Below are positions 26,086 through 35,028 of a stretch of DNA of 64,000 bases, piece after piece. How positions within the stretch are numbered: position 1 is the stretch's first letter; every line of letters begins with the position of its first letter. Both the position numbers and the translations under genes were made by a program. Origin of the DNA: Clostridiales bacterium UBA4039 (lineage in GTDB: Bacteria > Bacillota > Clostridia > Lachnospirales > Vallitaleaceae); the NCBI GenBank assembly GCA_002382805.1, contig DGAD01000043.1:62001-126000 (forward strand), in the 5' to 3' direction. The notes below the pieces were generated by a model that had not been told where the DNA came from, searched no databases, and saw nothing but the letters and a program-made list of their open reading frames with translations.

Positions 26086-27471
26086 TTGAAGAAGAATTTA
26101 ATTTATATTTTTGCAGATCAATGGAATAAAAATGCGATAGGCTTTGAAGATGGTCAAGTCAAAACGCCACGTATGGATGCATTTGCAAAACAATCCAAGG
26201 TATTTGACAATGCGATCAGTACATACCCTTTATGCTCTCCACATCGTGCATCTTTAATTACCGGAAAATATCCGTATTCCCTAGGGATGTGGACAAACTG
26301 TAAAATAGGATTAGACGAAGTGGTGATGTTAAAGCCTCAAGAGACAACAATAGGCGATGTATTAAAAGCAGAAGGGTTTCAGACAGCATATATAGGCAAG
26401 TGGCATTTAGATGCTAGTGAAAAAAACTTTGAAGCCAACCCACAATCAAAAGCAGTACATTGGGATGCGTATACGCCACCGGGAGAACGACGTCATGGGT
26501 TTGATTTTTGGTTTTCATACGGAGCAATGGATAACCACTTAAGACCACACTATTGGCGAGATAGCTCTCAACAGATCATTGAAGAGCGCTGGTCTCCAGA
26601 GGTGGAGACAGATGTCGCACTAGAGTTTTTAGAGCAAAGAAAAGCGGGACAGCCATTTTGCTTGTTTTTATCATGGAATCCACCGCATCCACCTTATGAC
26701 CAAGTGCCGGCTAAGTATAAAGCTATGTATGATGACATTCGTGTACCGGATAATGTTCCAAAGAACCTCAAAGAAGATCCAAAGTTCATTGAGACGCTTC
26801 GCGAGTATTATGGAGCTGTAAGCGGTTTGGATGATCAATTCGGTCGCCTTATAGATTACTTGAATGCACAGGGACTTATGGAAGATTCAATTATCGTCCT
26901 ATCAGCCGATCACGGTGATATGCTAGGTGCACAAGGGCTTATGGGAAAAAATATCTGGTACGAAGAATCGATTAAGATTCCGCTCATGATTTGTGATCAA
27001 GAGATCGAACCTGGACGTACAGATATGCTTCTAAGCAGTGAAGACCATATGCCGACGTTGCTTGAATTATTGGATGTCCGTGTACCGGAGTGTGTAGAAG
27101 GAACCAGTTTTGCCTCAAGACTTATTAAAAATCCGGATACAATTGTTGAAGAACATGAAGAAAAGCTGATTATGATGATCCCGGGGATGCCTGAGATGGT
27201 CGATGCATATAGACGTCGTGGCTATAATAACAAAGCGTTTGGCTGGAGAGGTCTTCGAATGAAAGATAAGACCTATATTGTAGATAACGGAACTTGCCCA
27301 GGAGCGATTCAAAAACGCTACCTCTATGATTTGGTTCAAGATCCGTTACAAATGCGTCCCATAACCCTTGAAAAAGAGGATTCTATTGCTATGCAGATGG
27401 ACAAAAAACTAGAAAACTATTTGAATAAAACGAACGATCCTTTTATGTTGGATCAAATAGAATGGAGATAA
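26086..27471 (+). CDS. Cys-type sulfatase, cytosolic
   Basis: This sulfatase has 461 residues. The formylglycine motif CSPHR is at Cys50 to Arg54, followed by the family block ASLITGKYPYSLGMWTN and the lysine block TAYIGKWHLDA. A metal-ligand pair occurs in LSADHGDMLGAQGLMGK. There is no signal peptide. The start is TTG at 26086, eight bases after AAGGAG; no better start was seen. Four bases separate it from the GH88 gene, so it probably desulfates the same unsaturated oligosaccharide before or after GH88 cleavage. Confidence 0.9.
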   Translation: MKKNLIYIFADQWNKNAIGFEDGQVKTPRMDAFAKQSKVFDNAISTYPLCSPHRASLITGKYPYSLGMWTNCKIGLDEVVMLKPQETTIGDVLKAEGFQTAYIGKWHLDASEKNFEANPQSKAVHWDAYTPPGERRHGFDFWFSYGAMDNHLRPHYWRDSSQQIIEERWSPEVETDVALEFLEQRKAGQPFCLFLSWNPPHPPYDQVPAKYKAMYDDIRVPDNVPKNLKEDPKFIETLREYYGAVSGLDDQFGRLIDYLNAQGLMEDSIIVLSADHGDMLGAQGLMGKNIWYEESIKIPLMICDQEIEPGRTDMLLSSEDHMPTLLELLDVRVPECVEGTSFASRLIKNPDTIVEEHEEKLIMMIPGMPEMVDAYRRRGYNNKAFGWRGLRMKDKTYIVDNGTCPGAIQKRYLYDLVQDPLQMRPITLEKEDSIAMQMDKKLENYLNKTNDPFMLDQIEWR

Positions 27472-27475
27472 TATA

Positions 27476-28639
27476 ATGTGCATGAAAAACTTTAGTGAAG
27501 TAACAACAGACGAAGTGAAAAAGGCAATGGATATTGCTGTTAATCAAATTGGAAGTGACTTGGATCAATTTACAGATGCATTTAAAATTAATGGGACAAC
27601 CAATAATTTTTATGAGCCAAGTATCAATCGCTCATGGACGAGTGGATTTTGGACGGGGCAGATATGGCTTGCGTATGAATGGACAAAGGATGAACGCTAC
27701 AAAAAAGCAGCTGAAGTTCAAGTAGAGAGTTTTTCAAAACGTATGGATGAAGCCTTTGACATTAATCATCATGACATGGGATTTTTGTATAGTCTCTCCT
27801 GTGTAGCGGCGTACAAACTGACACAAAATACTACAGGCAAAGAAGCAGCAATTCGTGCGGCGGATCATCTTATTACTCGATACCAAGAAGATGGGCAATT
27901 TATTCAAGCATGGGGAAATGTTGGGGCAGATGATAACTATCGCTTGATTATAGACTGTCTTTTAAACCTTCCGTTGTTATATTGGGCAACCGAAGCGACA
28001 GGAGATGAAAAATATGCAGACATTGCGAGACGCCACATTGATACATCATTAAAAGTTGTCCTTCGTGAGGACCATTCCACGTATCACACATATTATTTTG
28101 AAAAAGGCACAGGAAAACCTCTCTATGGTGAGACGCGCCAAGGATATAGTGATGATTCGGCATGGGCAAGAGGACAAGCTTGGGGAATCTATGGAACAGC
28201 ACTGAGTTATCGATATACACAAGAAGAATCCTACAAAGATATTTTTTATAAAGTCACAGATTTCTTTATTGATAATCTTCCTAAAGATTTAGTGCCATAT
28301 TGGGATTTTGAATTTAATGACCCATCACAAGAATCCAAAGATTCATCCGCCGCAGCGATTGCAGTTTGTGGTATACTAGAGATGTGTAAATACCTTGATG
28401 GCGAGCGAAAAGAAAAATATCGAAGTGCAGCCCTTAAGATTTTAAAATCCTTGATTGACAATTATGCGGTAAAAGATCCAAAAAGCTCCAATGGCTTACT
28501 TCTTCATGGTGTTTATGCAAGAGGTACTGCGCATAATAGTTGTGAAGATCGTAACGTTGATGAATGTAATGTTTGGGGCGATTACTTTTATCTTGAGGCG
28601 TTAATGCGAGAGTTAAAGGATTGGGAGCTTTACTGGTAA
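27476..28639 (+). CDS. ugl: Unsaturated glucuronyl hydrolase (GH88)
   Basis: This enzyme has 387 residues with an alpha/alpha-toroid fold. The two acids known to be catalytic in GH88 appear at Asp100 (FDINHHDMGFLYSLSC) and Asp160 (DDNYRLIIDCLLNLPLLYWA). GH88 removes the 4,5-unsaturated uronic acid that polysaccharide lyases leave on glycosaminoglycan disaccharides. The lack of a signal peptide places it in the cytosol. It sits between two sulfatases, so the imported substrate is probably a sulfated chondroitin-, dermatan- or heparin-type fragment. A second in-frame ATG at 27482 is also possible. No lyase is in the window. Confidence 0.92.
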   Translation: MCMKNFSEVTTDEVKKAMDIAVNQIGSDLDQFTDAFKINGTTNNFYEPSINRSWTSGFWTGQIWLAYEWTKDERYKKAAEVQVESFSKRMDEAFDINHHDMGFLYSLSCVAAYKLTQNTTGKEAAIRAADHLITRYQEDGQFIQAWGNVGADDNYRLIIDCLLNLPLLYWATEATGDEKYADIARRHIDTSLKVVLREDHSTYHTYYFEKGTGKPLYGETRQGYSDDSAWARGQAWGIYGTALSYRYTQEESYKDIFYKVTDFFIDNLPKDLVPYWDFEFNDPSQESKDSSAAAIAVCGILEMCKYLDGERKEKYRSAALKILKSLIDNYAVKDPKSSNGLLLHGVYARGTAHNSCEDRNVDECNVWGDYFYLEALMRELKDWELYW

Positions 28640-28664
28640 GCAATGAAGATATAGAGGTGAAGAC

Positions 28665-30158
28665 GTGACAAAAAGACAGTTTATATTTATTATGACAGAT
28701 ACGCAACGGTTAGATATGATTAATGTGTTTAATGAGCGGCGCGAAATGCACACGCCAAATCTGGATAAGTTAGTGGAACAAGGTGTTAGCTTTGAGCGCG
28801 CCTATACCACTCAACCTGTATGCGGGCCGGCGCGCTCAGCAATTTTTACAGGAACATACCCTCATACCAATGGAATGCTTGGTAATGGAATGGAGCTAGG
28901 GGAATATGTAAAAACACTTGGTCAAAGATTGAGTGCAGAAGGTGTGCATTGTGGCTATATAGGCAAGTGGCACTTAGACGGTGGAGATTATTTTGGTGAC
29001 GGCATATGTCCGGATGGATGGGATGACGCATATTGGTATGATATGCGTAATTACCTGATGGAGATGCCTAAACAAGACCGTGTACGTTCAAGGAACTTTC
29101 TGAGCTGTTTTGATGAGCAAGGAATTGATGAGAAGTTTACCTATGCGCATAAATGCTCTCAAAAAGCAATGGAATTTATTGAGGCCCATAAGGACGAAGA
29201 CTTCCTGTTAGTGCTTTCTTATGATGAACCCCATGGTCCATTCTTGGCACCCAAAGAGTTTTTTGAGCCTTTTAAAGGACAACGTGTCTTTGAAAAAGAA
29301 AATATGCATATAGATATAAATACATTACCGGCGCATATACAATTATGGGCGAATAATGGTCGAAAAGTCTTTGCCAATGAAGAGGGATTAGGTTTAGCAG
29401 GATGTAATAGCTTTGTGGATTATGAAATCGGTCGCGTCTTAGGGACTATTGAAAACCATTTGGCAGAGCCAACCATCATGTATACATCAGATCATGGAGA
29501 TTCCATGGGATCCCACGGAATCTATGGCAAAGGTGCAGCCATGTATGATGAAATCACCAATATACCTCTGATTATGATGAATCCGACATGGGATGAAAAG
29601 AACAGTCGGCGTCATGAAGCGGTTTCACATATTGATATTGTGCCAACAATTCTTGATTATTTTGATGTTAAAAAACCGGAAGCTCTTTTTGGGGAAAGTC
29701 TGTTGTCAAAAGAAAAAACGGTTGGAGAACTTAAGGACCAAGCATTCATCGAATTTAATCGCTATGAAGTTGACCATGATGGTTTTGGAGGATATCAACC
29801 GGTACGCTGTGTTGTAAAAGACGGATATAAGCTTGTTATAAGCCTTATGAGTGATGATGAGCTATATGATTTGTCCAAAGATCCTCAAGAGATGGACAAT
29901 CTTATTCATAATCCAAAAGTGCAAAGTATTCGCGACGAACTTCATGATGCGTTGCTTGATTGGATGGATGTGACAAGAGATCCTTTTAGAGGATATTATT
30001 GGGAAGATCGGTCATGGCGTGAAAATGCACCGAAACCAAACTGGGAAAATCACTATATGACCCGTCAGCGAATTACAGAGCCGGGTGAGGTTAAACAGCT
30101 AGATTATGACACAGGACTTGAGATAACTGAGTTTAACCGCAAAAAAAAGTTATACTAA
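28665..30158 (+). CDS. Cys-type sulfatase, cytosolic
   Basis: This sulfatase has 497 residues. The formylglycine motif CGPAR is at Cys53 to Arg57, preceded by the metal residues of FIMTDTQRLDM. The lysine block is HCGYIGKWHLDGGDYFGDGI, and a later metal pair lies in MYTSDHGDSMGSHG. GTG at 28665 follows GAGGTGA. There is no signal peptide. It ends the GH88 operon, and its sequence differs enough from the other two sulfatases to suggest a different sulfate position. Confidence 0.9.
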   Translation: MTKRQFIFIMTDTQRLDMINVFNERREMHTPNLDKLVEQGVSFERAYTTQPVCGPARSAIFTGTYPHTNGMLGNGMELGEYVKTLGQRLSAEGVHCGYIGKWHLDGGDYFGDGICPDGWDDAYWYDMRNYLMEMPKQDRVRSRNFLSCFDEQGIDEKFTYAHKCSQKAMEFIEAHKDEDFLLVLSYDEPHGPFLAPKEFFEPFKGQRVFEKENMHIDINTLPAHIQLWANNGRKVFANEEGLGLAGCNSFVDYEIGRVLGTIENHLAEPTIMYTSDHGDSMGSHGIYGKGAAMYDEITNIPLIMMNPTWDEKNSRRHEAVSHIDIVPTILDYFDVKKPEALFGESLLSKEKTVGELKDQAFIEFNRYEVDHDGFGGYQPVRCVVKDGYKLVISLMSDDELYDLSKDPQEMDNLIHNPKVQSIRDELHDALLDWMDVTRDPFRGYYWEDRSWRENAPKPNWENHYMTRQRITEPGEVKQLDYDTGLEITEFNRKKKLY

Positions 30159-30170
30159 ATTTGAAAAATC

Positions 30171-30199
30171 TTGCAAAAATGTGAAAAAAGTGGTATTAT
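30171..30199 (+). promoter_or_regulatory. Promoter of the DeoR regulator gene
   Basis: TTGCAA (30171-30176) and TATTAT (30194-30199) are 17 bases apart, 27 bases before the DeoR start codon at 30227. It separates the regulator from the sulfatase operon. Confidence 0.6.
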
Positions 30200-30226
30200 A
30201 AGAAAAAACCTAAGGGGAGGAATCTT

Positions 30227-30973
30227 ATGATACCTTATGTCAGACGAAGTAAAGTTCTAGAGTTTATGCATACAAAAGACATCGTTTTTTTTGAAGAGAT
30301 AGCCGATCGTGTCGGAGTATCTTTGGCGACAGTGCGCAGAGACTTAAAGACGTTGGAAGAAGAAGGTCAAGTAGAGATTTTGACCGGAGGCGCGGCAAAG
30401 ATTATGGTTAACATACCTGAAAAGTCTTTGGCGGAAAAGATGACGCTAAACAAAGAAGAAAAAATGCAGATTGGAAGTTATGCTGCAACAAAAGTCGGTG
30501 ACGGACAGTTTATTTTTTTGGGACCGGGAACAACAGAAGATATGATGATTAAGCATTTGGCAGGAAAAAATGTTACCGTAGTTACCAATGGTGCCTTTCA
30601 TATTCAAGAATTGCTCAAATACCAGATTAATACGATTATCCTTGGTGGTGAGGTGATGCTGGATATAGGTGTGGTTATCGGACCGACGGTGATACGTCAA
30701 ATCTCGTGTATGAACTTTGATAAGTGTTTTATTGGAGCGTCCGGGGTGATTCCTGGAGGAAGTATTACGACATCAAGTGTTGAAGTTGCAGAAGTGAACA
30801 AAATAGCGTTAAAGAATTCGGCGGAAGCCTATATCATTGCAGATTCAACAAAACTAGGTAAACGCTCAAGATATACATTTGGACAACTGGATAATGATTG
30901 GCGATTAATAACAACAAGTCATATTGATAAGATCTATCATCATGACCCACGATTTATTTTTGCAGATATCTGA
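30227..30973 (+). CDS. DeoR-family transcriptional regulator of the BMC operon (predicted)
   Basis: This regulator has 248 residues. The N-terminal DeoR helix-turn-helix (EEIADRVGVSLATVRRDLKT) spans residues about 18-37. The C-terminal DeoRC sugar-phosphate-sensing domain has the family blocks FLGPGTTEDMMIKHLAG, VVTNGAFHIQELL, CFIGASGV and IIADSTKLGK. DeoR proteins usually repress sugar operons and respond to a phosphorylated intermediate. It is the last gene before the microcompartment operon, on the same strand and with its own promoter and terminator, so it is the best candidate regulator. A natural ligand would be the sugar 1-phosphate made by the kinase at 35029. Confidence 0.88.
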   Translation: MIPYVRRSKVLEFMHTKDIVFFEEIADRVGVSLATVRRDLKTLEEEGQVEILTGGAAKIMVNIPEKSLAEKMTLNKEEKMQIGSYAATKVGDGQFIFLGPGTTEDMMIKHLAGKNVTVVTNGAFHIQELLKYQINTIILGGEVMLDIGVVIGPTVIRQISCMNFDKCFIGASGVIPGGSITTSSVEVAEVNKIALKNSAEAYIIADSTKLGKRSRYTFGQLDNDWRLITTSHIDKIYHHDPRFIFADI

Positions 30974-31011
30974 AAAAAAGTGATTTCGATTCAAATCGAA
31001 GTCACTTTTTT
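30974..31011 (+). terminator. Terminator of the DeoR gene
   Basis: Two 18-base arms (30974-30991 and 30994-31011) pair with one G-T wobble, beginning in an A-run and ending in a T-run. It starts one base after the stop codon and could also work in the reverse direction. Confidence 0.93.
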
Positions 31012-31146
31012 ATTAGAAAAATATATATCTGTTGTATAAAAAGCATAAAAACGTTGCTAAACGGGGGTTCGAGATAGTTAAAATAGTACTCTCTCCTGAA
31101 AAAAGTTGAAAAAAATTATTTTTTTTTGCTTTTTTGATGAAAAATA

Positions 31147-31175
31147 TTGACATAAATTGAAAATGGGTGTAATAT
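31147..31175 (+). promoter_or_regulatory. Sigma-A promoter of the BMC operon
   Basis: TTGACA (31147-31152) and TAATAT (31170-31175) are spaced by exactly 17 bases. It is the only strong promoter I see before the terminator at 47457, so it probably drives the whole importer and microcompartment operon of about 16 kb. A near-consensus promoter implies control by repression. Confidence 0.75.
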
Positions 31176-31180
31176 GTAAT

Positions 31181-31210
31181 CAAATCCAAGAATAATACAT
31201 GAAGGATTTG
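31181..31210. promoter_or_regulatory. Candidate operator just downstream of the BMC promoter
   Basis: CAAATCC (31181-31187) and GGATTTG (31204-31210) form a perfect 7-base inverted repeat with a 16-base gap, starting six bases after the -10. A repressor bound here would block initiation, which fits the DeoR gene next door. No footprint is available. Confidence 0.45.
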
Positions 31211-31254
31211 TGCAATATGTTTAATTCAGTAAGATTAGAAAAGGAGAATGTTCA

Positions 31255-32433
31255 ATGAGAAAAGGGATTGCAATTTTACTAACACTAATCATGAGTTTAA
31301 CGTTGGTGGGGTGTCAAGGTAGTAGTGATGAAGTAGCAGATAGTGGAACAGATTCAACGCCAGTGGTAAGCGAAGACGCAACAAGTGAAGATACGCAAGA
31401 GACGTCAGGGGACAATGAGACAGTTAATGCAGACATACCTTCGGCGATTCAAGGAAAAACTTTGAAGATGGCTCTTATTAAAGAGTGGGGAACTGGAACA
31501 CACATGATTACACATATTAATGGTGTAAAAGATGAAGCAGCTAGATACGGGATTGAGTTAAGTGTTATCGATGCTAATAATGACTTGGCAAAGATGGCAG
31601 AAGGTATTGACAATGCCGTGACAAATAAGATGGATGCAATATTAATCTCTCACGGTAAAGCAGATGCATTAACCGGTGCGGTTCAAAAAGCTTTGGAAGC
31701 TGGAATTCCTGTTATCGTTTTTGATAATGACTTTGATATTCCAGAAGAAATTCATCAAGGAAAGCTTGTATCTCTTGATCAATATGACTTAATGATGGGG
31801 CTTTTATCACAGATGGCACTTGTTCAAGAACTTGACGGAAAAGGCAAAGTTGTCTATAACCGTGTTGCCAATGTACCTCCAACAGATAAACGTCACCGTA
31901 TTTGGGAAGGTGGAATCCTACCAACATACACAGGTCTTGAAGTAACCAATACGATTGACTTAGGTACAGATAACCCAATGCCAAAAGCACAAACAGCTTT
32001 AGAGACATTATTGACAACCGGCAGTGAAATTGACGCTGTATATGCAGTATGGGATGAATATGCAAAAGGATTTTATAATGCGTTAGTTGTAGAACAACAA
32101 GCATCAGGACGTACGATTCCATTATATTCAGTGGATATCTCAGACCAAGACTTGGCGATGATGCAAGATCACCCAGAAATCTGGAGAGCTTCAGCAGCTG
32201 TTGACCCAACCGTTGTAGGTCAAGTTCAGATTCGTTTAGCGCTTAAAGCGTTAGCCGGTGAAAAAATTCCTCGTTACTATTCATTAAAACCAGTACTTGT
32301 TCATGTAGATGATCTACCATCAAAAGATGAACGACGTGTAACAATGGCAGATTTGGCAGAATTCTATGATGGCTGGGGTTATACAACAGACTTCTTAGAA
32401 GATTGGATGCTTGCTTTAGAACAAGCACAATAA
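31255..32433 (+). CDS. Ribose-type sugar-binding lipoprotein (Peripla_BP_4)
   Basis: This protein has 392 residues. A signal peptide ends in lipobox LVGC near residue 20, followed by an acidic linker to about residue 65 and an RbsB-like two-lobe domain (GVKDEAARYGIELSVIDANN, AILISHGKADALTGAVQKAL, VIVFDNDF). It is the first gene of the BMC operon and pairs with an RbsA-like ATPase and an RbsC-like permease. Because the enzymes downstream belong to the methylthioribose/deoxyribose family, the ligand is probably a free pentose derivative such as 5-deoxyribose or 5-methylthioribose; this is inferred from context only. Confidence 0.88.
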   Translation: MRKGIAILLTLIMSLTLVGCQGSSDEVADSGTDSTPVVSEDATSEDTQETSGDNETVNADIPSAIQGKTLKMALIKEWGTGTHMITHINGVKDEAARYGIELSVIDANNDLAKMAEGIDNAVTNKMDAILISHGKADALTGAVQKALEAGIPVIVFDNDFDIPEEIHQGKLVSLDQYDLMMGLLSQMALVQELDGKGKVVYNRVANVPPTDKRHRIWEGGILPTYTGLEVTNTIDLGTDNPMPKAQTALETLLTTGSEIDAVYAVWDEYAKGFYNALVVEQQASGRTIPLYSVDISDQDLAMMQDHPEIWRASAAVDPTVVGQVQIRLALKALAGEKIPRYYSLKPVLVHVDDLPSKDERRVTMADLAEFYDGWGYTTDFLEDWMLALEQAQ

Positions 32434-32442
32434 AGTGTAACT

Positions 32443-32473
32443 GCAAACCGATTGATATTTTCAATCGGTTTGC
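32443..32473 (+). terminator. Hairpin between binding-protein and ATPase genes (no T-run)
   Basis: A perfect 13-base stem GCAAACCGATTGA/TCAATCGGTTTGC has a five-base loop and no U-tail. It should protect the 3' end of the binding-protein message while letting some transcripts continue into the ATPase, permease and shell genes. Confidence 0.65.
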
Positions 32474-32512
32474 TCATAAAAAGATAAAGTTGCAGTAAGT
32501 GAGGTTGTGAAT

Positions 32513-34027
32513 ATGAGTCGATTAGAAATGAAAGGAATAACAAAATCATTTCCGGGAGTTAAGGCTCTTGATCAAGTAGATTTTTCAGTAGGCAGTCAAG
32601 AAATTCATGCACTTATTGGTGCCAATGGTGCAGGAAAAAGTACGTTAATGAAAATTCTTGCAGGTGCATATCAAGGGTACGAAGGAACGATTAGCATTGA
32701 TGATGAAGTAAAAGCAATTGAAAGCCCAATCGATGCCAAAGCTCACGGAGTAGTCATTGTATATCAGGAAGTTGATACAGCGTTAGTGCCTCATTTAACC
32801 GTGGCAGAAAATATAATGATGGATGAAATTATTAGTCCGCAACAAAAAACAATGCTGAATTGGAAAAAAATCAAAAAACAAGCACGAAAAGAATTGGAAG
32901 CTTTAGGGTTAGATATTGATGTTAACAAATTGGTAAGTGACTTAACATTATCTCAAAAGCAGATGGTACTGATTGGACGTGCGGTTTATCAAAAAGCGAA
33001 GTTTTTAATCTTGGATGAACCAACAGCTCCACTTAGTTTAGAAGAAACAGAAAAACTATTTAAAATTGTGTCGAAGCTAAAACAAGATGGAATGAGCATT
33101 ATATTTATAAGTCATCGTTTAGATGAAGTATTTCAAATAAGTGAAAAAATTACGGTGCTAAGAGACGGTCAATATGTGGGAACATATAATGCCTCTGAGA
33201 CATGCATTGATAATATAGTAGAAAAAATGTTGGGGCGTAAGTTGGAAAACACCTATCCCAAACATATCGGTGACATCGGTAAAGAAGTTTTGAAGATACG
33301 CGATTTAACAGGGACCGGCGGAATACATCATGTGGACTTAACGTTGCACGAAGGAGAAATCATTGGTCTGGCAGGACTTGTCGGCGGTGGTAAGACAGAA
33401 CTATGCAAGTTGATTTTTGGAGAAGGTAATATTACCCAAGGAACCATTGAACTCAATGCAAAACAAGTCGTTAATAAAAATCCGGCGATTGCGGTTAAAA
33501 ACGGATTCGCACTTGTCCCTGAAGAACGAAGAAAAGAAGGGATATTGGTTCATGAATCGATAGAAACCAATCTAACGTTACCCACATTAGACAAGTATTG
33601 TAAGTATTCTTTTATGAATCGTATCAAAATGAAAAAAGTGTCAAAAGATAATATTGAAAAAGTTGGGATCAAAACACCCACAGAAAAGCAGATTGTTGCA
33701 AATCTAAGTGGTGGAAACCAACAAAAAGTTGCAATTGGAAAATGGCTGCTATCTGACGCACAAGTCTATATCTTTGATGAGCCGACAAAAGGTGTTGATG
33801 TAGGTAGTAAAGCAGAAATATATCGGCTTATTGGTGAATTGGTTAAGGCAGGAAAAAGTGTTATCTATGCGACCTGTGAATTCCCCGAAATCCTAGGGTT
33901 AACCGATCGAACCTATGTTATGTATAACGGAACCATAGCCAAAGAGCTTATTACCAAAGAAACAGATGAAGAAGAATTATTATTATACTCTACCGGAGGT
34001 GGCCAAAATGTTAAAAAACGAGCCTAA
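32513..34027 (+). CDS. RbsA/MglA-type sugar ABC ATPase (two nucleotide-binding domains)
   Basis: This fused double ATPase has 504 residues. Domain 1 has Walker A GANGAGKST near residue 40, signature-like LTLSQKQ, and Walker B FLILDEPTAPLS. Domain 2 has an altered Walker A (GLVGGGKTEL), signature LSGGNQQK and Walker B VYIFDEPTKGVD. An altered second Walker A site is common in this family. I choose ATG 32513 because the upstream GTG (32507) is only one base from the GAGGT ribosome binding site. It powers the importer with 31255 and 34008. Confidence 0.92.
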   Translation: MSRLEMKGITKSFPGVKALDQVDFSVGSQEIHALIGANGAGKSTLMKILAGAYQGYEGTISIDDEVKAIESPIDAKAHGVVIVYQEVDTALVPHLTVAENIMMDEIISPQQKTMLNWKKIKKQARKELEALGLDIDVNKLVSDLTLSQKQMVLIGRAVYQKAKFLILDEPTAPLSLEETEKLFKIVSKLKQDGMSIIFISHRLDEVFQISEKITVLRDGQYVGTYNASETCIDNIVEKMLGRKLENTYPKHIGDIGKEVLKIRDLTGTGGIHHVDLTLHEGEIIGLAGLVGGGKTELCKLIFGEGNITQGTIELNAKQVVNKNPAIAVKNGFALVPEERRKEGILVHESIETNLTLPTLDKYCKYSFMNRIKMKKVSKDNIEKVGIKTPTEKQIVANLSGGNQQKVAIGKWLLSDAQVYIFDEPTKGVDVGSKAEIYRLIGELVKAGKSVIYATCEFPEILGLTDRTYVMYNGTIAKELITKETDEEELLLYSTGGGQNVKKRA

Positions 34028-35009
34028 ACAAAAAATAGATTTATTTCAGTTCTTTTATAAGTACGGCACGATTTTAGTAACTGTATTAGCCGTATTGTTC
34101 TTTACAATTCGATTAGAAAATTTTATGAACTTCAATAATATCACCAATATTTTTCGATCCGTATCTATTGTAGGATTAATCGCCCTTGCGATTACCATGG
34201 CACTGACTGTTGATGGATTTGATTTATCTGTAGGTGCTGTGGCTGGATTTGCATCTGTAATCGCTGCAAAAATCATGGTTATCTGGGAAATGAACCCTGT
34301 GTGGGCGATTGCAATTCCCTTAGTCGTAGGTGTCTTGGTAGGTATGGTGAATGCCTTCTTAATTATCAAAGTAGGTATTTCAGACATGTTGACAACACTC
34401 TCGATGATGTTTTTATTAACAGGAATCTCTATTACATTCCAAAATGGTACGGCGATATACAACTACATGCCACTACCAGATAATGCAGGTATTGCACCTG
34501 GGATGATGCATCCGGCGTATCTGTTTATTGGACAAGGCAAGATATTTGGCATTCCGTTTCCGGTTATTTTGATGCTCACAGTGGTCATCATTGTACACAT
34601 CTTTTTAAACTATACAAAATACGGACGTTACCTATATATGGTTGGAGGTAATGAAGAAGCGGCAAAACTTTCTGGAATCCCTACCAAAAAATATCGATTA
34701 TTAGCTTACATCTTTTCAGGGTTCATTGCAGCGCTTGGTGGTTTGGTTTTAGGTGCCAGATTAGGTTCAGGTGAAGTTGATGCAGGTGGATCATACTTGA
34801 TGGATGCAGTAGCTGCAGCCTTTATTGGATTCTCAGTCTTAGGAATTGGAAAAGCCAATGCCTTTGGAACTTTACTTGGAGCGCTTTTGATGGGAATCTT
34901 GTTAAATGGATTGATTATGATGGACTTCCCATACTATTCCCAAGATATTGTTAAAGGAATCGTATTAATTATAGCCTTAGGATTAACCTATTATAAGAAG
35001 AAAGATTAA
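34008..35009 (+). CDS. RbsC-type sugar ABC permease
   Basis: This permease has 333 residues and eight to ten membrane segments. It carries the BPD_transp_2 motifs GFDLSVGAVAGFASVIAAK and YLYMVGGNEEAAKLSGIPTK. ATG 34008 follows GGAGGT with a seven-base gap and overlaps the ATPase gene by 20 bases; the longer frame from 33966 lies inside that gene. It completes a ribose-family importer at the head of the BMC operon. Confidence 0.9.
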   Translation: MLKNEPKQKIDLFQFFYKYGTILVTVLAVLFFTIRLENFMNFNNITNIFRSVSIVGLIALAITMALTVDGFDLSVGAVAGFASVIAAKIMVIWEMNPVWAIAIPLVVGVLVGMVNAFLIIKVGISDMLTTLSMMFLLTGISITFQNGTAIYNYMPLPDNAGIAPGMMHPAYLFIGQGKIFGIPFPVILMLTVVIIVHIFLNYTKYGRYLYMVGGNEEAAKLSGIPTKKYRLLAYIFSGFIAALGGLVLGARLGSGEVDAGGSYLMDAVAAAFIGFSVLGIGKANAFGTLLGALLMGILLNGLIMMDFPYYSQDIVKGIVLIIALGLTYYKKKD

Positions 35010-35028
35010 TTTTGAGAGGAGACCGACG

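Noticed and set aside
31712..32209. 165-codon minus-strand frame across the binding-protein gene
   Set aside because: It is a mirror of a well-supported lipoprotein gene, its peptide is Leu/His-rich without a domain, and it has no plausible start.
33966..34007. Earlier start for the RbsC-type permease
   Set aside because: It lies inside the ATPase gene without a ribosome binding site, while ATG 34008 follows GGAGGT at ideal spacing.
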